Below, in pieces: positions 1 through 11,475 of a stretch of 64,000 nt of DNA (its first letter is position 1; the number at the start of each line of letters is the position of its first letter). Both the position numbers and the translations under genes were made by a program. The stretch is from Petaurus breviceps papuanus (Eukaryota; Chordata; Mammalia; Diprotodontia; Petauridae). Under the pieces are notes generated by a model that was not told the DNA's origin, did no database searches, and was given only the letters and a program-made list of their open reading frames with translations. Location: assembly GCA_028583685.1 (NCBI GenBank), contig JAMXIF010001193.1, positions 26,769,311 through 26,833,310 on the forward strand. The letters run 5' to 3'.

Positions 1-600
1 TTTAAAAAGAAAAAAAAAGAAATTGAACAAGTTATCAATGAACTCCCTAGGAAAAAATCTCCAGGGCCAGATGGATTTACTACTGAATTATATCAAACAT
101 TTAAAGAACAATTGATTCCAATACTTTACAAACTATTTGGGAAAATTAGTGAAGAAGTAGTCCTACCAAATTCTTTTTATGACACAAATATGGTACTGAT
201 ACCTAAATAAGGAAGAGATAAAACAGAGAAAGAAAATTATAGACCAATCTCCCTCATGAATATAGATGCAAAAAATTTAAATAAAATATTAGCAAAAAGA
301 CTACAGCAAATTATCTCAAGAATAATACATTTTGATCAGGTAGGATTTATTCCAAGAATAAAGGGTTTAATATTAGGGAAACCATCAGTATAATTGATCA
401 TATCAACAACAAAAAAACTAGTAGAAACCATATGATTATCTCAATAGACTCAGAAAAGGCTTTTGACAAAATACAACACCCATTCCTATTAAAAACACTA
501 GAAAGTATAGGAATAAATGGAGTCTTCCTTAAAATAATAGGTAGCATCTATTTAAAGCCATCAGTAAGTATTATATGTACTGGGGATAACCTAGAAGTAT
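1..600 (+). mobile_element. L1 LINE, ORF2 reverse transcriptase part (piece 1 of 3)
   Basis: Degenerate L1 ORF2. The frame from about 432 reads [22 protein letters not shown], the standard palm-domain block of L1 reverse transcriptase, and upstream DNA still encodes SPGPDGF and NYRPISLMN-like blocks. In-frame stops occur, for example in 'cctaaataaggaag' near 206, so it is not functional. The element enters from beyond the left edge of the window, is interrupted at about 600 by a minus-strand HAL1, and resumes at 3321 with 'aataagaacaggggttgaaacaaggatgtcc', the expected next block of ORF2. Confidence 0.93.
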
Positions 601-3320
601 TTCTTTTTTTTTTTAAATTTTAAAGTATGTTTTAAATTTTCAACATTCATTTCCACAAGAGTTTGAGTTACAATTTTTCTCCCCGTTTTTCCCCTATCCC
701 CCACTCCAAGATATTGAGCCTACTGAATGCCCCTTCCACCAATCTGCTCTTTCTTATATCTTTCCCCATACCCCCTCTAATCTAGTAGGGCAAGATGGAT
801 TTCTATACCCCAGGACCTGTATATCTCATTTCCCAGTTGCATGTAAAAATCAATTTTTAAACATTTGTTTTTAAAACTTTGGTTTCCAGATTCTTTCCCT
901 TCTTCCCTCCTCACCCACTCCCACTGAGAAGATAGGCAATTCAATATAGGTTGTATATGTGTAGTTATGCAAAATGTTTCCATAGTAGTTATATTGTGAA
1001 AGACTAACTATATTTCCCTCCATCCTATCCCACCCTCAACTTGTTCTATTTGCTACTTTGACCCTGTCCCTTTTTAAAAGTATGTGCTTCTTACCCTTTT
1101 CCCTGATCTGCCCTCCTTTCTATCATCCCCCATCTTATACCCTTCCCCCTACTTTCCCGTAGGGTAAGATACCCAAATGAGTGTGTATGTTATTCCCTCC
1201 TTAATCCAAATTCAATGAGAGTATCATTGACCCTTTTACCTTCCTGCTCTTCCCCTCCATTGTAACAATTCTCTCTTGCCTCTTTTATATGAGATAATTT
1301 ACTCTATTCTATTACTCCCTTTCTCCTTCTCCTTCTCCCAATATATTCCTCTCTCACCTCTTAATTTTATTTTTAAGATATCATATGTACACACACATAT
1401 ATGTATGTGTATATATATATTCCCTTCAACTATCTTCATACTGAGAAAAGTCTCATGAGTTACAATTATTGTTTTTCTATGTAGGAATGTAAATAGTTCA
1501 AGTTTTATAAGTTCCTTATGTTTTCTTTTTCCTGTTTACCTTTCCATGCTTCTCTTGCTTCTTGTATTTGAAAGTCAAATTTTTTGTTCTGTTTTTTTCA
1601 TCAAGAATACTTGAAAGTCCTCTATTACATTGAATGACGATATTTTCCCCTGAAGTATTATACTCAGTTTTGCTGGGTAGGTGATTCTTGGTTTTAATCC
1701 CAGCTCCTCTTTCCCCGAGAATATCATATTCCAAGCCCTACGATCCCTTAATGTAGAAGCTGCTAGATCTTTTGTTATCCTGATTGTGTTTCCACAATAC
1801 TCAAATAGTTTCTTCCTGACAGCTTGTAATATTTTCTCCTTGACCTAGGAATTCTGGAATTTGACTATGATATTCCTAGGAGTTTTCTTTTTGGGATCTT
1901 TTTCAAGAGGTGATCAGTGAATTCTTTCAATTTCTGTTTTGCCCTCTGGTTCTAGAACATCAGGGCAATTTTTCTTGAGAATTTCTTGAAGGATTATTTC
2001 TAGGCTCTTTTTTTGATCGTGGCTTTCAGGTAGTCCGATAATTTTTAAATTATCTCTCCTGGATCTATTTTCCAGGTCAGTGTTTTTTCTAATGAGATAT
2101 TTCACATTGCCTTCTATTTTTTCATTTATTTGGATCTGTCTTATAAGTATCTTGATTTCTCATGAAGTCATTAGCTTCCATTTGCTCCAATCAAATTTTG
2201 AAGGAATTATTTTCTTCAGTGAGTTTTTGAAATTCCTTTTCCATCTGGCAAATAGGCTTTTTAAGGCATTCTTCTCCTTGTTGGATTTTTGGGCCACTTT
2301 TGCCATTTGGATTAGTCTATTTTTAAGGTGTTATTTTCTTCAGTCAGGTTGTTGACTCTCTTTTCCTGATTTTCTTGCATCATTGTCATTTCTCTTCCTG
2401 ATTTTTCCTCCACTTCTCTTACTTGATTTTCAGAATCATTCTTGAGCTCCTCCATGGCCTATAACCAGTTCGTATTTTTCTTGGAAGCTTTTGATGCAGG
2501 AGTTTTGACTTTGTTGTCTTCTTTTGGATCCATGTTTTGATCCTTTTTGTCACCGAAAAAGGATCTTATGGTCTGATTGCACTTCCTCTGTTTGCTCTTC
2601 TTGCCAGCCAATTACTTGTCTTTTGAGCTCTTTGCCATGGTAGAACTCTGCTTCCAGAAAGGAGAGAGCTGTGTCCCAGATCACTGGGGTTTTTGAAGTT
2701 GTCAGAGCCATTAGAAGGACATGGTCCCTACAGCCCCCACAAGCTTTGGCACACTGGCATTCCTTACCTGAGGACCACCACCCAAGACTGTGACCCAGAT
2801 CCAAGCAGGTCAAAACAAGAGCAATTACCTTCTGAACGGTTGCTTGGTCCCCCTATGATCCTGCAGTCCAGGAGCTCTGGAGATAGCCACATGGCAACAG
2901 CTGCTGAGCCTCCACCACCTCTTGCTCCAGGGACAGGGGCTGCTCTGTGCTCTTCTGTCAACTGGTTCCAACAGAGTTGCCTACTGACCTTTTACTTTCT
3001 CTTTGGTGTTTATGGGTCAAGAAGTCTGGAAACTGCCACGGCTGCCAGTGATTCACTCTCCTGATGTCTGCTCAGGCTGGTCTGTGCCGCTGGTTGGGGC
3101 CTGCCCAGCTCATGAGGGACTGTGCTTGGCTCCCAGCCTGGTGTGATAGACCCTTCCTGCAGGCCTTTCAGGCTGCCTTCAGTGGGAGATTTGTTTCTTT
3201 CTGTCACTTTGTGAGTTCTGTAGCTCTAAAAAATTTTAGAGTCATATTTTACAGGTATTGGAGGTGGTTGAGGTGGGAACTCAGACCACTTCTTGCTTTT
3301 ACTCTGCCATCTTGGCTCCA
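601..3320 (-). mobile_element. HAL1 (half-L1), ORF1-only LINE, apparently full length
   Basis: A minus-strand retroelement lies precisely inside the L1 of 1-5245. Its 3' tail is the T-rich run at 601-614. Its 5' end, read on the minus strand from 3320, is TGGAGCCAAGATGGCAGAGT, a typical L1 5' start. In order on the minus strand it has about 780 bp of 5'UTR, an ORF1 from an ATG at 2533 (MDPKEDNKVKTPASKASKKN), a coiled-coil stretch, an RRM-like block (RSRRDNLKIIGLPES) and the L1 ORF1 C-terminal domain (RDRRAWNMIFSGKEELGLKPRITYPAKLS, in another frame). About 900 bp of non-coding 3' sequence follows, with no ORF2. Stops and frame changes show it is dead. Absence of ORF2 together with both element ends fits the HAL1 class rather than a truncated L1. 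Confidence 0.82.
1480..2533 (-). pseudogene. Decayed ORF1 of the HAL1
   Basis: This is the L1-type ORF1, an RNA-binding trimeric coiled-coil protein that would coat its own transcript. The ATG at 2533 opens MDPKEDNK, and a stop follows about 25 codons later. The reading can then be followed through lysine- and glutamate-rich coiled coil (2150-2450), RRM-like residues (NRSRRDNLKIIGLPE, about 2040-2080) and the C-terminal domain (ITKDLAASTLRDRRAWNMIF and PRITYPAKLS, about 1660-1790). It needs at least one frame change between the RRM and the C-terminal domain, so it cannot encode a whole protein. The right-hand limit is approximate. Confidence 0.75.
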
Positions 3321-3996
3321 GGATCTAAATTCAATAAGAACAGGGGTTGAAACAAGGATGTCCACTATCACCCCTCTTATTCAATTTGGTACTAGAAATA
3401 TTAGCAGAGCAATAAGATAAGAAAAAGAAATTGAAAGAATCAAAATAGGCAAAGAAGAGACTAAGCTATCACTCTTTGCAGATGATATGATGATATACCT
3501 AGAGAATCCTAGAAAATCAAGTAAAAAACTACTTGAGATAATAAATGAATTTGGCAAATTTGCAGAATATAAAATAAACCCACACAAATCCTCGACATTC
3601 CTATATATTTTTAATGAAACACAACAGCAAGACATAGAGAAATTCCATTTAAAGTTACTGTAGACATTATAAAATATTTGGGAATCTGCCTGCCAAAACA
3701 AATTCAGGACCTATATGAACACAATTACAAAACACTTTTCACACAAATAAAGTCAGATCTAAATAATTGGGAAAACATCAGTTGCTCATGGTTAGGTCGA
3801 ACTAATAAAAATAAAAGTGACAATTTAACCTAAATTAATTTACATATTTAGTGACATACCAATCAATTTACCAAAAAATTATTTTATAGAGACAGAAGAA
3901 ATAGTAACAAAATTAATTTAGAAGAACAAAAAGTCCAGATTATTAAGGGAACTAGTGGAAAGAAATATTAGGGAAGGTGGCCTAGCCATGCCAGAC
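3321..3996 (+). mobile_element. L1 LINE, ORF2 palm and connection region (piece 2 of 3)
   Basis: Continuation of the L1 at 1-600. The catalytic FADD motif is at 3475-3486 (LFADDMMIYLENPRKSSKKLLEIINEFGKFAEYKINPHKS). Downstream 'gggaaggtggcctagccatg' at 3971-3990 matches the L1 block preceding the tower and C-terminal region. The L1 breaks at about 3996 where an LTR-like fragment starts. Frame changes are present after KINPHKSSTFLYIF. Confidence 0.9.
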
Positions 3997-4440
3997 AGTC
4001 TCCAGACCCCTGCAACAACAGCACTGTCCTTCACCAGTGGACAGTATTCACTCTCTGTCTGCAGGACAGTCTCAGGGCTTCTTAGCGAACAGTCAGGTTC
4101 CAGGACTTCTTCAACAGGACTGTCTTTCACCAATGGACAAATCTGGCAAAACAACATCAAAACAGACAGACAAAGTACCAGCAAAACAGCCATGTCTCCT
4201 CAGTCCTTGGCAGCTCCGGGGGGCAGGTCTCAAAAGTCCAGGGCGATTCAAAGTGGCAAAACAGCAATTCTCTCAGTCTCTCTCTCAGCCTCCACGAGGT
4301 GCTGCTTCCAAAAAGTTCTTCTGCCTCTCTCTTGTCTCTCCAAATCTACGTCACCAGCTCCTCCCAGTTCAGGACTCTTTTCAAGTCAACAAGTCCATCC
4401 CACAGGTGGGATTAACAAGCTCTGGGTTTTAACACAATCA
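3997..4440 (-). mobile_element. LTR-like fossil fragment inside L1
   Basis: A non-L1 block interrupts the L1. Read on the minus strand it begins TGATTGTGTTAAAACCC at 4440. It contains a segment around 4130-4193 nearly identical to 14119-14180 of the LTR-like element at 13637-15015 (shared words ATGGCTGT, CTTTGTCTGTCTGTT). Short imperfect internal repeats built on 'ccctg(g)ga' are visible. I infer it belongs to the same retroelement family or shares an internal block with it. No target duplication was seen, and some L1 sequence is missing at the junction. Treated as a fossil; family not known to me. Confidence 0.5.
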
Positions 4441-5245
4441 ATTTGAAAAACTAAGCCAATACAGGGGAATCTTTAAATGCCATTACTATCACATATACCT
4501 AAAAGGCTATAAATTAATGCATACCCTTTGACCCAGCAATGCCATTTGGGCTGTATCCCAAAGAGATCATAGCAGTGGGGAAAGGACCCATTTGTACAAA
4601 AATATTTATAGCAGCTCTTTTTGTGGTGGCAAAGAATTGGAAATAAAGGGGATGCCCATTAATTGGGGAATAGCTGAATAAGGTTTGGTATATGAATGTA
4701 ATGGAATACTATTGTGCTATAAGAAATGAGGAGCAGATAGACTTCATAATAACCTGGAGAGACTTACATAAACTGATGCAGAGTGAGGAAAGGAGAACTA
4801 GGAGAACTTTGTACACAATTACATACACATCATATGTGTGGTGACTAACTTGGATAGACTGGGCTCCTCTCAGCAACGCAAAGTTATAAGATAGCTCCAA
4901 AAGACTCATTATGGAAAGGGATATCCTCATCCAGGGAAAGAACTACAGAGTCTGAATGCAGATTGAAGCAAACTACTTGCTCTCTTTTTGTTTGTTTGTT
5001 TTGTTTCTTCTTTTTCATTGTTCACTCCATTGGTTATAATCCTTCTTTACAACTTGACTAATGTTTAATGTGAAGGTATTTGTAGATCCTATATTTGATC
5101 ACATGCTGCCATGGTGGGGGGGAGAGGGGGGAAGAGAGAGAGGGGGAGAAAACTTGAAACTCAAGGGATTGTGGAACTGAATGCTGCAAACCAAAAATGA
5201 AGGAATGAATAAATAAATAGGCAAGTAAATAAATAAATAAATGAA
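4441..5245 (+). mobile_element. L1 LINE, ORF2 C-terminus and 3'UTR with A-rich tail (piece 3 of 3)
   Basis: The ORF2 C-terminal block is recognisable from 'cctttgacccagcaatgccatttgggctgtatccc' (4529-4560) through 'taatggaatactattgtgctataagaaatga' (4698-4729). A 3'UTR with 'gtggggggagaggggg'-type purine-rich DNA follows, ending in the (AAAT)n tail at 5205-5245. The 3' end is comparatively well preserved, so this L1 is younger than those at 7-20 kb. Confidence 0.9.
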
Positions 5246-6045
5246 GATTGAGGCCATTTAATTGAAGTTCCTTCACCTACTTAAACTTCTCCTCATCATC
5301 TCCTATTCTGTTCTCCTTCCCTCCTCTTCTCCTTGTTCCTACACTATGCATTTGATCATTTTCTCTTTAGCCTCCACTGTTAACCTGGATTTACCAATTT
5401 AGCCCCTCTTTCTCATGCATCATCAATTTCTTACTTTCATTGGCTTCTTCCCATGAACCTACAAATATACTTAGATTTCTTTAATACTAGTAAAAAATTT
5501 CTTTCACTCTCTAGCCCCTCTAGCCATTGTCTCATGTCTCTTCTCCCCTTCATTTTCAAACTTCATTAAAGAACAGTGTACGTGTAGGTGACTTCTAGCA
5601 TCAAATATACCTTTGTCCTCATTCAATTGAAGGATCCAGGATCTCAGTGGCATCCACAATCTCTCCAATGATGCCATTTTTAAACTCTCTCCACCTTCTT
5701 ATTCTGTGTGATTCTTGTTCATTTTTTCTCTGTTGGTCTTCCAGTTAGAATATATCCAACATGCCCAAAGCCTTTCTCTGGTTCTTTTATTTCCTTTGGG
5801 ATATTCAGAGCCATAAGTAAAGTGAGCAACTAAGGCTTTGACCCAAGAAAAATGAGGGGTAAAAAAAAAAAACCTGAGCTTAGTGCCTACTTTGCAAGAA
5901 CTAGTTCAAATAGAAGCCACCAGTTGGCCAGCATTGGTAATATTGCTCATCTGTGAAAAATATATAATTCCCTATAATAACTAATCCTTCTTCCATTCAA
6001 TTGAATATGTTTTAATTACTTGTTATATTATTCAGGGGGAGGTGT
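5246..6045. other. No gene or repeat recognised
   Basis: C/T-rich sequence with no credible coding frame, splice structure or repeat that I can name. Some phrasing (cttcc, ctcct runs) resembles decayed LINE 3' sequence, but I cannot support a call. Confidence 0.3.
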
Positions 6046-6290
6046 ATGGCATGGTAGATAGTATACTGTTCTTGGAGTCAGGAAGATGTGAATTTAAATC
6101 CAACATTACATGCTTACCATTGCACCCTGAACAAGTCATTTAATCCCCCAGTCTCATTTTCCTCATCATTAAAATGGGCATAATAATAGAATGTAATGCG
6201 ATTGGTGTGAAGATTAAATGAGATAATATATGGGAAGCACTTTTCAGCCTTTAAAGTACTATATAATTATTGAGAATTATTATTTTAAAA
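6046..6290 (+). repeat. MIR/THER1-type core-SINE
   Basis: Follows the MIR order: tRNA-like head 'ggcatggtagatagtatactg', 'cttggagtcaggaaga', core 'aacaagtcatttaatc', 'tcattttcctcatcattaaaatgggcataataata', then 'agattaaatgagataatatatg' and an attattatt tail. It is old and diverged. Confidence 0.85.
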
Positions 6291-6999
6291 TCACAAATTA
6301 CAAAGTTAATTTAAAGGTATATTCTGGGCTGCTCTGAATAGCTAGGTATCACTCTGGGAGCCAAAATCAATGATCCATTAGATTTTACTTATAAAAATTA
6401 TTTCTCATTCTTTCCACATGATTGGTTGAGCTCTCTTTCTAGTCTCATTACTTCGAAATATAGCTATTCAAAAGATCCATAATTATTTCATAAATGAAAG
6501 AAACTCAAAAAAAAAGAAAAAAAGAAACTTTCTCCACTGATTCAGCCTGTAGCCCTTTCACATATTAGAACATAGCTACATGATTTCCTGTGGCCAACCA
6601 TTTCATCACCAGCTGGTCAAATTTCTGGTGATGAGTCAATCAAAACTTAGCTAAGGGGGTCCTCAATCAAAACTCCATTTTCTAGGGTTTTATTTTTAGC
6701 TTTTTCAACTTCATAAGACTTAACAGAAGTTGTATTCAGCTGACATAATTTTGGAAATGCAGTTTTGGAGAAAGCTTTGGGTCAAGATGAATGAGCAGAG
6801 TAGGACTTTAGGAGGGAGTTGTTCATAAATATCCTTAATAATGTCCTTTATGACATATTTCATCCAGATTATTAATTTTGTTTTTTCAGCTAGCAAGGAT
6901 TTATTTTCTCTCCCTTCTAGCAATTTACCCTATTAAAAAAAAAAGAAAAACAAAATTCTTGTCACATATATGAGTAGTCAAACAAAACAGATTCGTTCA
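6291..6999. other. No gene or repeat recognised
   Basis: AT-rich DNA with A-runs at 6507-6525 and 6931-6950. Short open frames are chance. The right part may already be decayed 3'UTR of the minus-strand L1 that becomes recognisable at about 7000. Confidence 0.3.
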
Positions 7000-7654
7000 T
7001 TTACCAAGCCCTATTTTGCACCTTGAATCCATGACCTCTCTATTAGGAGATGGGTAGTTTTCATCATTAGTCCTTTGGAATTGTGGTTAGTTATTACATT
7101 GAGCTGAATTCTTAAGTTTTTCAAAGCTATTTGCCTTTACAATATTATTACATAAATTATTCTGGTTCTGTTTATATAACTGTGCATCAGTTCATACAAG
7201 TCTTTCCAGGTTTCTCTGAACTTATTTGTTTAATCATTTCTTACAGCACAATGGTATTCCATTAAATTAATTTATCATAATTTATTCCTCCAGTTTCCAT
7301 TTTATGGTACTTCCTAATTTGTAGTTCTGTGCCACTACAAAAAGAGCTGCTATAAATATATTTGTATCCACATTAACTTTTGAAACACACCACAGTCTGT
7401 CATCTAACTTTTTTCAAAAAACATATATACATATATATACACACACATATATATGTATTCACTCAACACACACATATATCTGTTGGTTGTCCATACATAT
7501 CTTGTATATCAAACCCTTATCTGAAAATTTTGAGAAATTTTTTCCCATTTGGTCATATCCCTTCTTTTTTTTTCTAGATATGTTCATTTTATTTGTGTAG
7601 AAGCCTTTCAATTTCATGGATTTACAATCATTTATTTTATTTTTTTGTAATCTC

Positions 7655-7995
7655 CATAAACATTGATTAAGGGCTTACCATGTGTCAGGTACTACACTAA
7701 GTGCTGGGGATACAAAGATGAAAAAAAGAGAGTGCCTACCTTCAAGAAGCCTATAATCTATAGGAGAAGACAACATACAAAAGGAAGCTAAAAAGTATGT
7801 GTGTGGAGGGGGTGGGGGTAGGCAGGAGATGAAGGAAAGCCTTGGGGGCATGATGGAAAAGTATAAAGGGAGTATAGTTGAGTGGGAAATCAAGAGATGG
7901 ATGGCTCTGGGACCATTTCTTAAATGTGAATTTTGGGAGGAACTCTTTACTCTGACCTTCAAAGAGGCCAAGAGATGCCTTTGTCCCTTATTTCA
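7655..7995 (-). repeat. L2/CR1-clade LINE 3' fragment
   Basis: Breaks the L1. It starts with 'aaacattgattaagggcttaccatgtgtcaggtactacactaagtgctggggatacaaagatgaa', the reverse complement of the L2-type 3' end (gtatccccagcacttagtgtagtacctgacacatggtaagc). It continues with 'cttcaagaagcctataatctata', the complement of the 'tagattgtaagcttcttgaaggcaggg' block. L1 sequence resumes after about 8000. Confidence 0.7.
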
Positions 7996-9727
7996 TTAGG
8001 AATGTATCTCCTACCCATGGATGTCAATAGTATATGATTTGTTTCTTTTATAATTTTTTTATGGTATGATCTATAAATTCAGGTCATGTATCCATTTTGA
8101 ATTTATTGCAGAATATGATATAAGATATTGGCCTAAGCCTAATTTTTGCCAGACTATTTTTTAGTTTTCCCAGCAGCTCTAGTAAAATAAAGAGTTTTTG
8201 CCTAGGTAATTTAGGACACTGTTATTGAATTGCATTATTTCTAATATCTATTCTGTTCCACCGAGGTATTCCTCCATTATTTTTTTTTATCAGTACCAAA
8301 TGGCTTTGATAAGTATTGCTTTATATAGTTTAAAGTATAGAAATGCTATTCCCTTTTAACTCTTACTTTATCTTGATATTATATATCTTGTTTCTCCAAA
8401 TTAACTTTGTTTTTGTTTTGTTGTGTAGCTCTGTGAAGTATCCCTTTGGTAAAAAATTCATTTTGGTAGTATCATTTTGATTATACTAGCCCAATACAGC
8501 AATGAATACGGAATGTTCCTCCAGGTGTTTAAATTGTTCTTTATTTCTTTAAGTAGCACTGTGTAATTGAATCCAGAGGAGTATTTCATATATTTTTGTT
8601 AACTGACTCCCAAATTTTTTAAAGTATTTTGCAGTTATTTCAAGTAAGACTTCCCTTTCTATTATTGTCTCTTAAATTTTGTCATTATTCAAAAATGCTA
8701 TTGATTTTTGTGAGTTTATTTTGTAGCCTGAAATCTTGCCGAAGCTACTGTCTCAATTAGTATCTTTGCTGATTCCAAAGGATTTTTCAAGTAACCCATC
8801 ATGTCATAAACAAATAGGAATAATTCTATTACCTCTTTGCCTGTCTTTACACGTTTAATTCCCTTCTCTTGTTTTGCTGCTATTGGTAGCATTTCTAGAA
8901 TTGTATCGAATAAAAGCATGGAGAGTGGGTACCTTTACTCCTATGTTTTCTGGAAAAGATTCTTGTGTGTTTCTGTTGAATATGATGCTTTCTTTTGGAT
9001 TTTAAATATATACTTTTTTGTGATATTAAAGGAGATACATCTATGACCACATTTTGTAGGGCTTTTAAAAAAAGCATAACTTGTAAAAGTTTTTTTTTTC
9101 TATACCTATTGTGATAATCATGTGCTTTGGGATTAAAAAAATGTGATTATGTTGATTGTTTTAATAATGTTGAACTATTCCTGTATCGCTTGTATAAATC
9201 CAACTTAGTCATAATGGATAATCTTTTTAGATCAATTGCTATAGTCTGTTTGACAAGATTTTATGTAAAAATTTCCTATTGATATGAATGATATTTTTTC
9301 TTCCTTGGTTTAGAGAGTAAGATCATATTTATCTCATAAAAGGAGTCTGGTAGAGTACTTGGTTTTTGAACTTTTGAAAATAGTTTGTGTACTATTGGTA
9401 TTTACTGTATTTAAAAAAAATTTTGATAGAATTCTACTATCAATCCATGAGGATCAGGAATTTTTTTCCTTTGATAGCTCCTTTATAACTAGCTTTAATT
9501 TTTTTTTCAAAATTTGGGTATTTAAGGTCTCTGCTTGGTCTTCTGTTAGTTTGGATATTTTATATTTTTGAATGTAATCCTTTATTTTGTATGCTCAATT
9601 TTATTATTGTGTATCTGTTTATCATAGGTTCTGACAACTCTTTTAATTCCTTCTGTTTTTGTTGTGATTTTAGTTTGTTCACTTGGTATTTTCTTTATTT
9701 TATTTTATTCTTTTTCTTTTTAATCAG

Positions 9728-9732
9728 GTTGG
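9728..9732 (+). repeat. Target-site duplication GTTGG, left copy
   Basis: Five bases directly before the TG of the solo LTR, identical to 10342-10346. The flanking L1 reads without a gap if the LTR and one copy are removed (aatcag-gttgg-ctaaaggtttatcaatttt), so this is a real insertion footprint. Confidence 0.85.
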
Positions 9733-10341
9733 TGTAATGGGAATGGGAATTTGAAGATATTACCTGCCCCTTAATAGACCTAGGGTGGAGTCAGAAGACC
9801 TCTCCTGCTTTGAAAGTAAACTTTGCCCCCAATAGGCTGAATGTAATCACATGGAGCCTCTGATGGAGGAAATTTGCTAAACGGTGGAGCAGAGACCATA
9901 GGTAGTGTCCCTGCTGTGAAGATAAACTCTATCCTCTAATAGGCTAAATATGACACATGGAGCCTGTGGTGGGAGGAGTTTGCTGAAGGGAAGTAGAGCC
10001 CATAAGAATCTGGTCAGAGCTAGCCAGATGGTGGGAGAGAGAGACGGTTGAGGCAAGGAGCTAGAGGGGTTTGCGAGTAAATATTGATTTTGTATTGGTT
10101 TGTGGGAAGGCTGAAGGATGCTGTGGCTCTCAGAGTTATTATGGCTTCTGAATATCTTCGGTACTATGATGGAATCATCTTACTGCCTTTGGGATTGGGT
10201 TTTCTGGTGTCTAAATAAATGCTTCAGTTCTGTCCTCTATCTGGAGAGTTTGGTATATTCTGTGATCGAACATCATATGATACTTATAGTCACTATCTTT
10301 ATCATGATTGTGGGATCTATAAATATTGCATTGGCTCTACA
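9733..10341 (+). mobile_element. Solo LTR, TG...CA, 609 bp
   Basis: Begins TGTAATGGGAATGGGAATTT and ends GGCTCTACA. It is flanked by the 5-bp direct repeat GTTGG inside the minus-strand L1. A polyadenylation signal AATAAA lies at 10213-10218, consistent with an LTR R region. Sequence from about 10100 to the end matches the minus-strand LTR at 21225-21678 (ATGATGGA, ATAAATG, GAGAGT..TATT, AATATTGCATTGG..CTACA), so the two are the same family. No internal retroviral region accompanies it. The family name is unknown to me. Treated as a fossil. Confidence 0.85.
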
Positions 10342-10346
10342 GTTGG
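10342..10346 (+). repeat. Target-site duplication GTTGG, right copy
   Basis: Right-hand partner of 9728-9732. Confidence 0.85.
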
Positions 10347-11319
10347 CTAAAGGTTTATCAATTTTAGTCTTTTCAAGTAACATGCTTCTGTTTTTATCAT
10401 TTCTATAATATTTTGGGTTTCCAATTTATCCATCTCTCCTTCACTTTCCACATCTCTTATTTTATACTCCTTTTGGATTTGTTTATTTATTAAGGTTCTA
10501 ATTTTTTAAAATGTTCATTCAGTTCACTAATCTTTTCCTTTTGTATTTTACCAATATATGTAATCTAGCACCTAAGGATTGCTTTAGCTGTATCCCAGAA
10601 ACTTTGGAGTGTTATTTAATCAATATCACTGTCTTTCACATAATTATTAGTTGCTTCTATGATTTGTTTTTTGGTTCACTCATTACTTTGTATTTCATTA
10701 TTAACTCTACATTTAGGACTTTGTCCTTTTTGTTTGTGGTGCCTGAATGAACTGCTGTTTTTATTGCTTTAGGGTCTATAAAGGATATATTCATTGTTTC
10801 TGCCTCTTCACATTTATTTGCAACATTTCTGTGCTCTGATACATGGTCAGTTTTTTTTTTATTAAGTTCCATTTGGTGCTGAGACATACATATATTCTTT
10901 AGTGGTTCCATTTAAAAGATGCCACAAGATTTTTGGCTCTTCTTTCTCTAGCAATTTATTCAGTTCTCCTTTGTTTTTCTTTCTATTAATTTTTCCAAAA
11001 CTGAGAATGACATCAAAGTCTTATACTGTTATAGTATCATGGTATATATGTCTTCTTGTAATTCAGTTAATTTTTCCATTATGGATTTAAAAGCTATGAT
11101 GTTTTGGAGTATTTAAGCTTAATATTGATCTCAGCTTATTGTTTATGGCTCCTTTCAGAATAACTTGATTTCCTGGTTTATGTTTGTTTTTGTTTGGGCT
11201 GAAAGGATGGTTGTAGCTCCTGCTTCTTTGGATTCATGTTCTATGTAGTAAATTGCCTTCTATCTCATCATTTTGTTCTATACATGGCTTTGCTTTTTTT
11301 AGGTATTTTTCTTTTATGT

Positions 11320-11475
11320 ATACACTATACTTTTATAAACTATATAAACTATACTTTCATATATTATACATGAACTGTATATAGTACATGTAAACTATAT
11401 ATAGTATACAAATATCCTATATAAACTATATATACTATACTTTTATAAACTATACAATAGATTATATAGTTGTTT
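11320..11475. repeat. AT-rich palindromic low-complexity array
   Basis: About 155 bp made of TATA/CTATA words. The 19-mer ACTATACTTTTATAAACTA occurs near both ends (about 11326 and 11431), and many segments are self-complementary (TATATAGTATA-type). It probably grew within the decayed L1. Confidence 0.85.

Noticed and set aside
3955-4446. 163- and 131-codon overlapping frames (+)
   Set aside because: Both are antisense to an LTR-like block, overlap each other, and begin in L1 sequence.
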